A stretch of DNA of 64,000 bases from Rhodococcus sp. SBT000017 (GCF_003688915.1 NZ_REFU01000005.1:1-64000), one strand, 5' to 3'. Positions 49,348 to 58,968 are shown, counted from the stretch's first letter. Numbers and translations: made by a program. Notes: generated from the sequence alone by a model not told the origin.

Positions 49348-51570
49348 ATGCCACGAGCGTTCACAAGATCGCCACAGCCGTACTGCGACGGCGCGGTCCT
49401 GCAGCGCGTGCCCCTGGTCTCGAAACTGGCGCGCCTGACCGTGGTGGCGGCACTGCTCGGGTTGTCGTTGGTGTTCGGTCCCGCACCGGCGGCCTGGGCA
49501 GACGGGTTCGAGTGCAAGGAAGTCCCCGCCCCACAGTCACCGAACGCCACCCCACAAGCGGTGTTCGACTCGTCCTCCGCCGATGCTCCGACCGGACCTG
49601 GTTTCGGCAGCACCGGATACGGCACCCATGGATGGGCCGGGCTCAAGTGGTACACCTACGACCTCGGCTGTGGTGAAGACATCACCGGAGTGTCCCTGGT
49701 GCGCAGCAAGACCGACCTCGGCAACACCTTCCTCACTGTCGGTCAATCGTTCGCCGCGGCCGCATTCTGGCTCGACGATCAAGCCAATACGCCCGCCGAA
49801 GGGGAGCAGAACGGACGTCAGGGCGCGATCGCCCAGTTCGACGACATCGTGTACGCCATGTCGGATGCACTGCGGCCGGCGATCTTTGGGCCCTGGCTCG
49901 GTATCGGTATCGGTGTGGCGGGCTTGATCGTGCTCTACCGGGCATTGCGTTCGGACGCCGCCGGTGTCACCCGGCAGCTCGCGATCGGTGCCGCGGGCCT
50001 CGCGCTCGGCGGGTTGATGGTCGGTGCGCCGCAGAAGGCGATCTCTATTGCTGATAGCACCTTGATGTCGTTCGTCACCGACACTCAGGGCCAGATCTTC
50101 GAGGCAGCCGGTGTCGGCCCGGATCAGAATCCGCGGTTGGTGATCACCGACCACATCATCAATCCCGATATTCGGAAAGGCTATTTCGGCTCCAACGCCA
50201 GCGAAGAGACCATGGCGACATTGTGGCCGACGCTGCGAATGTCGTTGGCCTACACCTACGACGAACAGCAACGCATCAAGGATGACAATTCCGCCCAGAA
50301 GGACATCGACGCGGCGAAGAAGAAGATGTTCCAGGACCAGGTGGTCGCGCCGCTCGAAGAGAATGGTCTGTCCTACTACACCTTTCAGGGTAAAGACTCA
50401 TCCAGGGTGTCCATTGGGTTCCTGTCGATGGTCAAGACCGCCATGCCGTCACTATTGTGGATCGGCGCGTCTGTGCTGAAAATATCTGCGCTACTGGCGA
50501 TTCGGCTGGCTGTACTGACCGCACCGGTGTGGATTCCGATGGCCGTGGTCTCCGGGTCGCTACTCGCCCGCGTCGGACGGATCGTCGGATCGATCTACCT
50601 GTGGGCGTTCGCCGCCGCAGTGATCATGTCGATATACCTGTTCGCACTCATCAAGCTGTTCGACGAACGAACTCCCGTCGACGGGACATGGCGACTGTGG
50701 TTCCTGATCATCCTCACCGCAGTGTTCTGGATGGTGATGCGCCCGTTCAAACGACTGTCACAGACCATCACCCAGAACAGTCGCGGAGCGATCGGCGGCG
50801 CGTTGCACGGTCGCCGCCACGGATCATGGAAACAGAACCTGATCTCCGCCGGGTCGATGATCGCTAACCCGGCGATGGGTATCGCGGAAAAGGCAATCGA
50901 GCTGGGCCGCAGTGGTCACCAGAACGCATCGAAAGGGTTTGGTGGACAGTGGGATGCGCTGATCAACCCCAATATTGCTCACGTCCGACAGGAAGGACGC
51001 GCAAAAGCTGATGCTCGCACCGACGACTACCGCATCCGCTCCCGGGAGGCGCAGATGGCAGCACTGCACGCTCCGGATCGGAGCAATTCAATCGCTGCAG
51101 ATCTGAGTAAGGCTCCGATCGACGATGTCGCCGGCACCCAGTTGCCCGGTATCGATCTGTCCTCGGTGTCCAGCCGTTTCGACCACAGCGCGATCCATGG
51201 CCTACGCGCCGACACGACCGCCGGTTCGGACGGTCAGGCGTTCACCGATGGCTACTACCTGGCCTCTACCGGCGACGGTGCGGAACTGTATGTTCCGCAG
51301 CCGCCCCGTGATCGATGGGACGGCGGAGCAGGTGCAGCCATTGCACCGGTCACCGTCTACCGCCCCGACAGCTCATCTGACGCGCAAACGAGCAGTTCGG
51401 GCACCGGAAGACCGTGGGTGAGCGTCACGCGAGCCCAACCAGCTTCTGCGAGCACTCGGCCGAGCGGCGGCACCGCAGTACTCGAACGGGATCAACTCGG
51501 CCGTGCGAACCTCGACCGCGAGCAGTTGGGTCGACGCAGTCCTGGCGACGATCGGCCGTCCCCACGGTGA
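49348..51570 (+). CDS. VirB6/TrbL-like polytopic membrane protein
   Basis: A 740-residue protein. A signal or anchor at about 25-52 (LARLTVVAALLGLSLVFGPAPAAWA) is followed by an outer domain with two Cys (GFECKEV and DLGCGED). Membrane helices lie at about 175-250 and a cluster at about 365-460 (ISALLAIRLAVLTAPVWIPM and beyond). A basic cytoplasmic C-terminus of about 270 residues ends with LGRANLDREQLGRRSPG repeats. This is the usual layout of the VirB6/TrbL-like channel protein in Gram-positive T4SS. The ATG at 49348 follows GAAGGACACC. Confidence 0.82.
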   Translation: MPRAFTRSPQPYCDGAVLQRVPLVSKLARLTVVAALLGLSLVFGPAPAAWADGFECKEVPAPQSPNATPQAVFDSSSADAPTGPGFGSTGYGTHGWAGLKWYTYDLGCGEDITGVSLVRSKTDLGNTFLTVGQSFAAAAFWLDDQANTPAEGEQNGRQGAIAQFDDIVYAMSDALRPAIFGPWLGIGIGVAGLIVLYRALRSDAAGVTRQLAIGAAGLALGGLMVGAPQKAISIADSTLMSFVTDTQGQIFEAAGVGPDQNPRLVITDHIINPDIRKGYFGSNASEETMATLWPTLRMSLAYTYDEQQRIKDDNSAQKDIDAAKKKMFQDQVVAPLEENGLSYYTFQGKDSSRVSIGFLSMVKTAMPSLLWIGASVLKISALLAIRLAVLTAPVWIPMAVVSGSLLARVGRIVGSIYLWAFAAAVIMSIYLFALIKLFDERTPVDGTWRLWFLIILTAVFWMVMRPFKRLSQTITQNSRGAIGGALHGRRHGSWKQNLISAGSMIANPAMGIAEKAIELGRSGHQNASKGFGGQWDALINPNIAHVRQEGRAKADARTDDYRIRSREAQMAALHAPDRSNSIAADLSKAPIDDVAGTQLPGIDLSSVSSRFDHSAIHGLRADTTAGSDGQAFTDGYYLASTGDGAELYVPQPPRDRWDGGAGAAIAPVTVYRPDSSSDAQTSSSGTGRPWVSVTRAQPASASTRPSGGTAVLERDQLGRANLDREQLGRRSPGDDRPSPR

Positions 51571-51577
51571 GATCGCG

Positions 51578-52387
51578 ATGAGACACACCGCCAATCCGAT
51601 CACCACCGGCATACGAAGCTGGGTCCTCCGCAGCCCGGCTCGTCTGGCACTCGGACTGCTCATCATCGTGGTGGCCCTGTTCGTCGTCCGTGGTGTGATC
51701 ACCACCGTCACAGGCGGCACTGTCAGCTCCGCTACCGAGACGGTGGCAGCCGACGCAGCCGCATCGACCACCCCCACACCTACGGCTGTAGTCGAGGTCA
51801 CCGAGTCCGAGGTGCTCGGGCTCTCGTCGACGTCGGTCACCGACACCCCGGCTCGCGCCGCGATGTTCTATGCGCACGTATTCCTCGACACCACTGCTAC
51901 TCCGACTCAGTGGACGGTGCGCCTGTCGACAGTCACCGACCCCGGCAACATCACCGACCGCATTGCCGGCGCACGCCCGACCGCGCCGGTGACCATTCTC
52001 GGACCCACCCGCACCACCCGCACCGCAGGTGAAGCCGGCACACGAGTAGAGATCGACACCAGCTCCGGCACCCTGACCGCCACCCTCACCGAAACCGGTG
52101 GCCGCTGGCAACTGAAGTCACCGCTGCCGACCATCGACCTCACCGCGCTACCCGCGCCGTCGACCACTACACCTCGTCCCACTACAACGCTCCCGTCACC
52201 GAGCCGACCCTCGACGACATCCGTGCCGGTACCGCCCAGCACCACGCCTGCGCAGGCCGCGGCCCTTCCCTCTATTCCGTCGACGCAACCCGCACCGACG
52301 CTCGCCCCCGCGCCGGCCCCGGCCCCGGTCCCCGGACCTATCCCGATTCCGGATCTCGACACGCCCCTCCCCGGAGCCCGCCAATGA
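51578..52387 (+). CDS. TcpC/VirB8-like anchored protein
   Basis: A 269-residue protein with a membrane helix at about 20-45 (LALGLLIIVVALFVVRGVITT), then an outer domain (about 75-185) with YAHVFLDTTATPTQWTVRL resembling the NTF2-like fold of TcpC/VirB8, and a long Pro/Thr/Ala-rich tail that may span the cell wall. The ATG at 51578 lies 7 bases after the previous stop, with GGTGAG as ribosome site. The stop overlaps the hydrolase start (ATGA). Confidence 0.72.
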   Translation: MRHTANPITTGIRSWVLRSPARLALGLLIIVVALFVVRGVITTVTGGTVSSATETVAADAAASTTPTPTAVVEVTESEVLGLSSTSVTDTPARAAMFYAHVFLDTTATPTQWTVRLSTVTDPGNITDRIAGARPTAPVTILGPTRTTRTAGEAGTRVEIDTSSGTLTATLTETGGRWQLKSPLPTIDLTALPAPSTTTPRPTTTLPSPSRPSTTSVPVPPSTTPAQAAALPSIPSTQPAPTLAPAPAPAPVPGPIPIPDLDTPLPGARQ

Positions 52388-54045
52388 CCAACCCCAAGAT
52401 CGGTTCCCGGACACGTTGCGCAGCAGTCGCTCTGGCTCTGTCGGTGACCGCAGGAGTGTTGTCTGCATGCACTACCGGCGCTGTGATCGACCTACCCCAC
52501 CCGTGCAAACCCACCACCCGTAGTACCTCCGCCGACAGTCCCGGTCGCGGATCCACCGGCAACGGCACTCCCTCTGCCGCAACCGATCTCACCGAATCCG
52601 CTCCGATCCGGCTACCCACTGCACCCGGAACAACCGCGGTTACCTCCGGATTCGGGCCACGATGGGGGACCATGCACCGCGGAGTCGACTTCGCCGGACC
52701 GGAAGGAACTCCGATCTACTCCGCCCTCGACGGCACTGTCATCCTCGCGGGATCGTCCGGGGAAGGCCCCGGAGTGGGTTTCGAAAATTGGATTGTCATC
52801 GACTCCCTCGTCAACGGCAGCGCCGTCTCCACGGTCTATGGACACATGTGGCCGAATGGCATTCACGTCAAACCCGGCGATAAGGTCACCGCCGGCCAAC
52901 ACATCGCCGAGATCGGTAATGCCGGAGGATCCACCGGTGCACACCTGCACTTCGAGTACTGGCCCGGCGGCAAACTCACCGCCGGCGCAGCGATCGACCC
53001 GATGGGGCCACTGTCCGGTGCTCCGGCACCCGACGGCGCACCCGTCCCCTCAGGCTCTCAACCGGCCGGTCCCGACGCCGCCAGCTCGACAGCGGCCGTG
53101 CGCCTGGCGTCGGCATCGGCAGGCTGCACCAAGAACGGTTTCGGCACCCCTGGCGCGGGCCAGCTCAAAGCAGGCTCCGTACCAAAGGAATTCGAGGAAT
53201 GGTTCCGCAAAGCCGGATCGTTGTGCCCCCAGATCAGCCCCGCACTGTTGGCTGCGGACACCAAAGCCGAGAGTGGATTTCGGGTCCAGACCAGTGGTGC
53301 CGGCGCGAAGGGCTACACCCAGTTCATCGACGAAACCTGGGCCAGCTACGGCAAAGACGAGGACGGCAACGGCGTCATCTCCCGTTCCGACATCGGCGAC
53401 GCGGTGATGGCACAGGGGCATTACATGTGCGACAACGCCGCTCAGATCGACGCCTGGATCGCAGACGGATCAGTCAAAGGCGACCCCAAGTCCCTCTACA
53501 TTGCCGCGTACAACGCCGGATCCGGTGCCGTCAAAAGCTCCGGCGGCATGCCATCCGGACACCCCGACTACGAGAACGAGACGAAACCCTACGTAGCCAA
53601 AGTCCTTGCCTACGAAGCAGAATTCACCGACCCCGACGCAGGCGGAGCGTTCATCGCCTCCCCTGCATCCCCAGCCGGCCCGCAGGTCATCACCGCAGCC
53701 CGTCAACACCTCGGGCTGCCCTACGTCTGGGGCGGAGGAAACATCAACGGCCCCAGCAGCGGCGGATTCGACTGCTCAGGCCTGACCAGCTACGCCATCT
53801 ACTCGGGCACCGGCGGACGGGTCACGTTGCCGCGCACCTCCGAACAGCAATGGACCGTCGGCACCGAGATCCCCGTCGACCAGGCAGGCCCCGGAGATCT
53901 ACTCTTCGGCAATTTCCAATCCACCGGGCCAGGGCACGTCGCCCTCGCCCTCGGCGGAGGGCAGATGATCGAAGCCCCCCAAACAGGTGACGTCGTCAAA
54001 CAATCCCCCGTCCGCTCCGACATGAAAGCGCGCCGAGTCCTATGA
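52384..54045 (+). CDS. three-domain peptidoglycan hydrolase lipoprotein
   Basis: A 553-residue lipoprotein with lipobox LSAC (Cys about 29). The M23 metallopeptidase domain (about 75-215) has HRGVDFAG and HLHFEYW metal ligands. The lysozyme-like transglycosylase domain (about 245-385) has AADTKAESGF with the catalytic Glu and GAKGYTQF. The NlpC/P60 domain (about 410-553) has FDCSGLTSY with the Cys and GHVALALGGG with the His. All three active sites look intact. It should open the cell wall for the conjugation channel. ATGA overlaps link it to both neighbours. Confidence 0.93.
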   Translation: MTNPKIGSRTRCAAVALALSVTAGVLSACTTGAVIDLPHPCKPTTRSTSADSPGRGSTGNGTPSAATDLTESAPIRLPTAPGTTAVTSGFGPRWGTMHRGVDFAGPEGTPIYSALDGTVILAGSSGEGPGVGFENWIVIDSLVNGSAVSTVYGHMWPNGIHVKPGDKVTAGQHIAEIGNAGGSTGAHLHFEYWPGGKLTAGAAIDPMGPLSGAPAPDGAPVPSGSQPAGPDAASSTAAVRLASASAGCTKNGFGTPGAGQLKAGSVPKEFEEWFRKAGSLCPQISPALLAADTKAESGFRVQTSGAGAKGYTQFIDETWASYGKDEDGNGVISRSDIGDAVMAQGHYMCDNAAQIDAWIADGSVKGDPKSLYIAAYNAGSGAVKSSGGMPSGHPDYENETKPYVAKVLAYEAEFTDPDAGGAFIASPASPAGPQVITAARQHLGLPYVWGGGNINGPSSGGFDCSGLTSYAIYSGTGGRVTLPRTSEQQWTVGTEIPVDQAGPGDLLFGNFQSTGPGHVALALGGGQMIEAPQTGDVVKQSPVRSDMKARRVL

Positions 54046-54620
54046 CCTACCGAAAGCTCGCGGCCGTCTCCGGCCTCATCGTGCTAGTCGTCTTCGCGGC
54101 CGCGCTCTGGCGGCACAACTCCATGGACGACACCACCGCCACACCCGCACGCACACCGCCGTCGTCGACCGCCCCGGAACCGACAGAAAGCTCTGCGACC
54201 AACACTGCACCCGATCCGATGGAGTCGGGAACACCCGATGCTGTTGCAGCACAGGCGATGACAATCGCCCACACCTGGACTCCGGGTCTCGACACGAGCC
54301 CGAACGACGCATTCCGGCGCGCGGCCGAGTACTTCACGCCCCGCCTCACCGACCTGATCACCACCAACACCGGGACGGACGTGCCCCCCAGCCTGCAGTG
54401 GCAGAACTGGGCCACCGAACACGCTCGCATCATCGCCGACACCACCATCGGATGCTCCGGATGCCCAGCCGACACCACCGACACCGCCCACCGCGTCGCC
54501 ACCATCACCCAGACCGCCACCACCGCGACCACGACCACCCGCGTCGACCCCGACACCACCATCTGGTTGGCCCTCGTCCACACCGACACGGGCTGGCTTA
54601 TCGACGAACTACGCTACTGA
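54042..54620 (+). CDS. anchored protein of the T4SS operon
   Basis: A 192-residue protein with a membrane helix at about 7-25 (AAVSGLIVLVVFAAALW), a Thr/Pro-rich linker, then an outer domain (about 75-192) with CSGC and a beta-rich end. The domain length and secondary pattern resemble VirB8-like NTF2 folds. Coupled to the hydrolase by ATGA. Its specific role is unknown. Confidence 0.66.
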   Translation: MTYRKLAAVSGLIVLVVFAAALWRHNSMDDTTATPARTPPSSTAPEPTESSATNTAPDPMESGTPDAVAAQAMTIAHTWTPGLDTSPNDAFRRAAEYFTPRLTDLITTNTGTDVPPSLQWQNWATEHARIIADTTIGCSGCPADTTDTAHRVATITQTATTATTTTRVDPDTTIWLALVHTDTGWLIDELRY

Positions 54621-54650
54621 CCACTCGACTACGACAAGACAGGACGGCAC

Positions 54651-55298
54651 ATGCAGATTCAGCACCGGTCCTCAGCGACGCTCGGCTTGTTCGTAGCTGT
54701 GGCGATCACGGCGTCGGCGTTGACAGCATGCGGTGGAGACACCGCACCTGCCGCCCCCGATACCGCCACCAGCAGCATCCAAGCCACGCCCGAACTCGAT
54801 CCCTTCGAGTACGACGTCAACGACTGGAAGAAAGACACCGTCACCCGAATTATCGACATCGGCCGCGAGCGCAACGAGAGCGATACAGCCATCCTCGCAG
54901 CCCTCACTGCTTCGTACGGCGAGGTCACGTGGTGGGCAGCTCTCGACGGGACTTCGGAAGATCTGTTCGGATGGAGGAGCCCTGCGGTCATTTTTCGTGG
55001 CGAGGACCGCTACCGCGCCCCACGCTACGATCCCGCCTACATCACAGGCGCTATCAACTACTTCTACCAGCGAGGTCACGATCTGAACCTCACCCCGGAC
55101 GACCCGGTCGACTACGCCGTCGAAGTTCAGACCACCGACGTACGACCGGCAAGTTTGGGTGACAAAACATACACCTACTACCAAGACCGGGTCACCCAAC
55201 GTGGCGAGCCAAACAGATTTGCCGACGAAAGTGCGGTCCGAACTAGGTACAGCGAAGCACTTCCGTACGCCGAAGCAGCCCTTCGCCAAATTGGATAA
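54651..55298 (+). CDS. lipoprotein at the end of the T4SS operon
   Basis: A 215-residue lipoprotein with lipobox LTACGG (Cys about 27). The mature part has acidic helices, YFYQRGHDLNL and a Tyr-rich C-terminus. It lies 30 bases after the previous gene and is the last gene in the rightward T4SS run. It could be a surface adhesin or entry-exclusion protein. No family is recognised. Confidence 0.7.
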   Translation: MQIQHRSSATLGLFVAVAITASALTACGGDTAPAAPDTATSSIQATPELDPFEYDVNDWKKDTVTRIIDIGRERNESDTAILAALTASYGEVTWWAALDGTSEDLFGWRSPAVIFRGEDRYRAPRYDPAYITGAINYFYQRGHDLNLTPDDPVDYAVEVQTTDVRPASLGDKTYTYYQDRVTQRGEPNRFADESAVRTRYSEALPYAEAALRQIG

Positions 55299-55370
55299 GG
55301 GCGAGCAGCACAAAGTTCGGATTGCGTCCTCAAACCAGCCGCTGCTCCAACACTCTGTAATGTGCCGGTC

Positions 55371-56180
55371 ATGCCTCACGTCACGTCGGACGGTGCCCGA
55401 ATTCGCTACGACGACACCGGTTCCTCATCGCTGCCGGTGTTGCTGCTCGCGCACGGAATGTTCATGGACAGACGCATGTTCGACCGCCAAATCGACGAGC
55501 TGTCACGAGTCGCCCGGATCATCTGCTGGGATGCCCGTGGACACGGTGACACGACTGACCAGGGCAAGCCCTTCACGTATTGGCAATCCGCTCACGACGC
55601 GATTGCAGTCCTCGACAAACTAGGCATCGAGCGGGCTGTGATCGGGGGAATGTCGCAGGGCGGATTCACTGCGCTACGGCTCGCGCTCGCCGCGCCCGAG
55701 CGGGTGAGCGGCCTGGTATTGATCGGCACCGAAGCGGGTCGACCCACGCCCGGCCAAGTCGAGCAGTACAGCGAGCTGTTCGCAGCCTGGCTCGACAACA
55801 CGATGCCGCTCGAACCTATTGCTACGTCTCTGGCTCCCAGCCTGATTGGTGGCGACGCTGACCGCGATCAGCGTGTCTGGATCGACCGCTGGCTCTCCCA
55901 GGACCGCACACTCATCGCGCAGGCGGCGAAGTGCATCGTCGACCGCGAGTCGGTGACCGATCGTATTGCCGAGATCTCTACTCCCACATTGGTTATCCGG
56001 GGCGCGAATGACATGTCGATATCATCTGCGGCCGTTCACCAAATGGCTACTGCCCTAGGCTCTTCCGTTGTCGAAATTGCAGGTGCCGGTCATGCCGTCA
56101 ACTGGACCCACCCCACCCCCGTGAACGAAGCCATCCGTGATTTCATCGAAACACTCACGGCTCGCGACGAACTCCGGTGA
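55371..56180 (+). CDS. alpha/beta hydrolase
   Basis: A 269-residue soluble alpha/beta hydrolase. Nucleophile elbow GGMSQGGF with Ser at about 95, oxyanion HGMFMD at about 29-34, acid in VIRGANDMS (about 208), and His in GAGHAVNW (about 242) give a complete triad. The ATG at 55371 is preferred over a GTG at 55362 because a TGTAAT -10-like box ends 9 bases upstream. Its 3' end overlaps the MmyB-type regulator by 26 bases on opposite strands. The substrate is unknown; resemblance to 3-oxoadipate enol-lactonase-type hydrolases is weak. Confidence 0.85.
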   Translation: MPHVTSDGARIRYDDTGSSSLPVLLLAHGMFMDRRMFDRQIDELSRVARIICWDARGHGDTTDQGKPFTYWQSAHDAIAVLDKLGIERAVIGGMSQGGFTALRLALAAPERVSGLVLIGTEAGRPTPGQVEQYSELFAAWLDNTMPLEPIATSLAPSLIGGDADRDQRVWIDRWLSQDRTLIAQAAKCIVDRESVTDRIAEISTPTLVIRGANDMSISSAAVHQMATALGSSVVEIAGAGHAVNWTHPTPVNEAIRDFIETLTARDELR

Positions 56181-56952
56181 ACAACTGGAGTTGATGCCCC
56201 TGCATAGACGTGCCATAGATGTTTACCCACACGGTGTAGGTGGTGCCGTCGTCGTTGCGAAGGCTCATCCAGGGGTCATCTCGACCAAATATGACGTGGT
56301 TGCGACTCCACATCTGCTGGAACTCCTCGACGCCCGAAAGTTCGTCAAGCACACTATGACTCCACTGTGAGTCCTGGTAACGCGCTGACAGGCCGCGGAA
56401 CCAGCCAACGGTCAGAGTGGCTTCCTTCTCCCAGTCGACCATCACCTGGCGTGAACGTGGGTCGGTGAAGAACCATGACAACACGTTGGTGCTGTCCATC
56501 AATCCCGGATACGCCTTGCGGTAGGAGTCGTTGCAGACGAGCACATTCCATCGCTCGTCGAGAAGCGCGACCAGATGGGGGTTGACCGCCTGATACGTCA
56601 TTTGAACATCGGGATCGACCATGGCCCGGTACTCGGCAACGGTCAACGGTGATTTCGTCGGTACCCGCACGTTCTCGGACGATCGGCCCGCTAAATCAAA
56701 CAAGTGCTGCGTCTCGTCTGGACTCAGCTCCATCGATGTCGCCAGCGACCGCAGAACGGTGGCCGTTGGGCTTTCCGCTGTGCCGGATTCGAGCTTCGCG
56801 AGATAGGCAATGCTGATGTGAGCGGAGTCGGCGATTTGCTGTCGGGTAGCCCCATCCGGAAATTCCCCGGTATGTCGCTCGCGTGCGAATCGTACGAATG
56901 CCGCCAGCGAGGGCGCGGCTGTCTTCCTGTCACTACCCCGGTTGTGACTCAC
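56155..56952 (-). CDS. XRE-family regulator with MmyB-like ligand domain
   Basis: A 265-residue regulator. The N-terminal XRE helix-turn-helix (about 25-75, TRQQIADSAHISIAYLAKLESG) is followed by an MmyB-type PAS-like domain (about 95-260) with LLDERWNVLVCNDSYRKAYPG, SWFFTDPRSRQVMVDWE and the final WVNIYGTSMQGHQLQLF; family members bind fatty acids or similar ligands. The GTG at 56952 follows a TATGGT -10-like box by 6 bases (leaderless); a GTG at 56976 is the alternative. It probably controls the hydrolase it overlaps at the 3' end. Confidence 0.85.
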   Translation of the reverse strand: MSHNRGSDRKTAAPSLAAFVRFARERHTGEFPDGATRQQIADSAHISIAYLAKLESGTAESPTATVLRSLATSMELSPDETQHLFDLAGRSSENVRVPTKSPLTVAEYRAMVDPDVQMTYQAVNPHLVALLDERWNVLVCNDSYRKAYPGLMDSTNVLSWFFTDPRSRQVMVDWEKEATLTVGWFRGLSARYQDSQWSHSVLDELSGVEEFQQMWSRNHVIFGRDDPWMSLRNDDGTTYTVWVNIYGTSMQGHQLQLFTGVRREP

Positions 56953-56994
56953 CCCAATACCATAGTCGACCGCCACACGTAAGACTGTGAGGTG

Positions 56995-57022
56995 CCCCTG
57001 CCAGTAGGACTACTCGCAGGGG
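56995..57022. repeat. 7-bp inverted repeat upstream of MmyB-type gene
   Basis: CCCCTGC (56995-57001) and GCAGGGG (57016-57022) with a 14-base centre, followed by a TGTACATG palindrome. It lies in the 279-base divergent spacer between the regulator and the PAS/GAF-like gene; a possible operator for one of them. Confidence 0.4.
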
Positions 57023-57231
57023 TACTTGTACATGTAACGCTGGGTTGATACACAGCGGTCAGCGGTCTAACTTTGTGTTCCTGCACTTGCTTCACGGCAT
57101 GGCGATCCCATTACCTGTCCACTCGGTCTTGGTTGCAGAGGCTCCCCAATCCATATACACGCGCGCCGCTATGACCCAGCAATCGCGAGGGGAGGGTGCC
57201 CTGCACTCCGATACGACCGATGGAAGGACCG

Positions 57232-58341
57232 ATGACGACCGATAGCCACAACTGCACTTCACCCGCTGACGACGAGTTCACCGGCAACGAGTGGTGGGTA
57301 ATCGAAACAATGGGCCTGCCCTACAACCTCCGTCCCACCCTGGTAGCGCGCGGTAGCCATAAGCGTCAGTTCGCCACCTTCACTCGCGAGCTGCGCGACA
57401 AGGCCCAGGCCAAAGCCATCCTGGACATCATCACGAGAGTTACCGAGACCGGCGCTCCGCACACACCAGCAGATGACGTCGACGCAAACACAATCGACCG
57501 CGCATTCGACACCTACGTTTACCCGATCAAGACAGACAGCGGGAAGGTGGCAGGAGTGCAATTGTGGCGCGGCCTGCGCGGAAACACTCCTCCACCGAAA
57601 CGCCACGTCGGCACCTTCGAATTCGATTGCACAACACAGCGAACGCAGCAAAGCCGCGATCTCGAAGTGGGCATCATGGGCATGCCCGACCATCAAGACA
57701 CCCGCACGCTTCCGCAACTGTGGCCGAAGCTGAGCTTCGACGAGCGCGAAAAATACTCCACCTACATGGAAAAGCTGTTTGCCGGAAACTTTGAGCCGGG
57801 TGACCCATTCTCATCCACAGTCGAAGTGGACATCGCCGGCTCCGACAGACGACGCCTGACCTACATGACCGTTCGCGCTATCACCGAAGACGGGAATGCC
57901 ACCCCGGTGGTGTTCGGGCTGGTCCACGACATCAGCGATACCCCCGGCACCGTGAGGACCGACGACCGCGAAATGACCCGTGCTGCTGTACAACTCGCAA
58001 AGAAGATCGGGGGTGTCGGCGAAATCGTGATGCGTACTGGCTATGTGTGCGAATGGTTCAGAGCACCGCCGGGCTCGCTGTCGAGATGGGTGCACTCTGT
58101 GCCATTTTTTGACCTGCAGCTGCACCACCAGCTGACTACGGCCTTGGACGAGCTGCTGAGCGGTACTGCCGGGCGCGTGAAGCTACTGCACGGCGCGATC
58201 AGGTTCGGCGATCTTGAGCTGGAGGAAGTTTCCACAGAAATTGAACTGATCGCAGTCGGGCACGATCGCGAGACCGGACAACCCAACCAATGCCTCATCC
58301 GTGCTGTCGCGATCGAAGATCTTCCGGCAGGTATGTGGTGA
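57232..58341 (+). CDS. PAS/GAF-like sensor protein, unknown function
   Basis: A 369-residue soluble protein. Segments such as YVYPIKTDSGKVAGVQLWRG and DIAGSDRRRLTYMTVRAITED read like PAS/GAF-type ligand domains, and similar proteins are common in rhodococci and mycobacteria. No output domain is recognised. The ATG at 57232 follows GGAAGGA; a longer start at 57196 is less likely. It converges with the tandem-XRE gene, 35 bases apart. Confidence 0.65.
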   Translation: MTTDSHNCTSPADDEFTGNEWWVIETMGLPYNLRPTLVARGSHKRQFATFTRELRDKAQAKAILDIITRVTETGAPHTPADDVDANTIDRAFDTYVYPIKTDSGKVAGVQLWRGLRGNTPPPKRHVGTFEFDCTTQRTQQSRDLEVGIMGMPDHQDTRTLPQLWPKLSFDEREKYSTYMEKLFAGNFEPGDPFSSTVEVDIAGSDRRRLTYMTVRAITEDGNATPVVFGLVHDISDTPGTVRTDDREMTRAAVQLAKKIGGVGEIVMRTGYVCEWFRAPPGSLSRWVHSVPFFDLQLHHQLTTALDELLSGTAGRVKLLHGAIRFGDLELEEVSTEIELIAVGHDRETGQPNQCLIRAVAIEDLPAGMW

Positions 58342-58376
58342 CCGCGACCAGTTTCGAGACGCTGCGCCGAAGTAGT

Positions 58377-58868
58377 TCAGGCAGGCGTACCCGGCGGGCG
58401 AGTGCGCGCACGCTCGAAAGAATCACGAAGCTCGGCCGGCGTAATTTGCAATTCCGCCGCAACACGACCGGCTACGGCTTCGCTAAGCCCGCCCTCGCCT
58501 CGTTCGATCCGACCGATAGCAGCAGTGCTGAGCCCTACTGCACGCCCAAGGAGGGGCTGCGTCAGACCACGGATAATGCGCCAATCCCCTGGGTAGCGAT
58601 CATTAGGTTCGATATCGACCACGTCTTCGATTCCGCAGTCCAGATGTTCGAGAACCCGTGCCAGAACGTCGACCTGCGGGGTTCGTTTCTCATTTTCCCA
58701 TCGGCCGATCGCGGCTTCGGTGACACCAGCCAAACGACCCAGATCCGACCTCGTCAACTTCTTGTCTTCCCTGGCCTTTTTGAGGCGGGCAGGGTCGAAC
58801 CCGCGCATCACGCGCCTGGACACGGTGCCGGATCTCTTGCGATGGCGATGGTTGGCATTGCTGGACAC
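58377..58868 (-). CDS. tandem XRE-type helix-turn-helix regulator
   Basis: A 163-residue DNA-binding protein with two helix-turn-helix units: LKKAREDKKLTRSDLGRLAG with TEAAIGRWENEKRTP (about 28-65), and LTQPLLGRAVGLSTAAIGRI (about 101-120) with ERGEGGL. Two such domains in one chain may bind two half-sites without dimerising. The GTG at 58868 follows AAAGGACGG. It is divergent from the WhiB operon with a 212-base spacer, so it may regulate that operon. Confidence 0.82.
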   Translation of the reverse strand: MSSNANHRHRKRSGTVSRRVMRGFDPARLKKAREDKKLTRSDLGRLAGVTEAAIGRWENEKRTPQVDVLARVLEHLDCGIEDVVDIEPNDRYPGDWRIIRGLTQPLLGRAVGLSTAAIGRIERGEGGLSEAVAGRVAAELQITPAELRDSFERARTRPPGTPA

Positions 58869-58968
58869 GATGCACGCCGTCCTTTACAGTTGGCACATCG
58901 GATGGTCGGATCGGTAGAGCATATCGGTTACCCGAGATGGTCCGGAAAAGACCGACGCCTACAACAAA

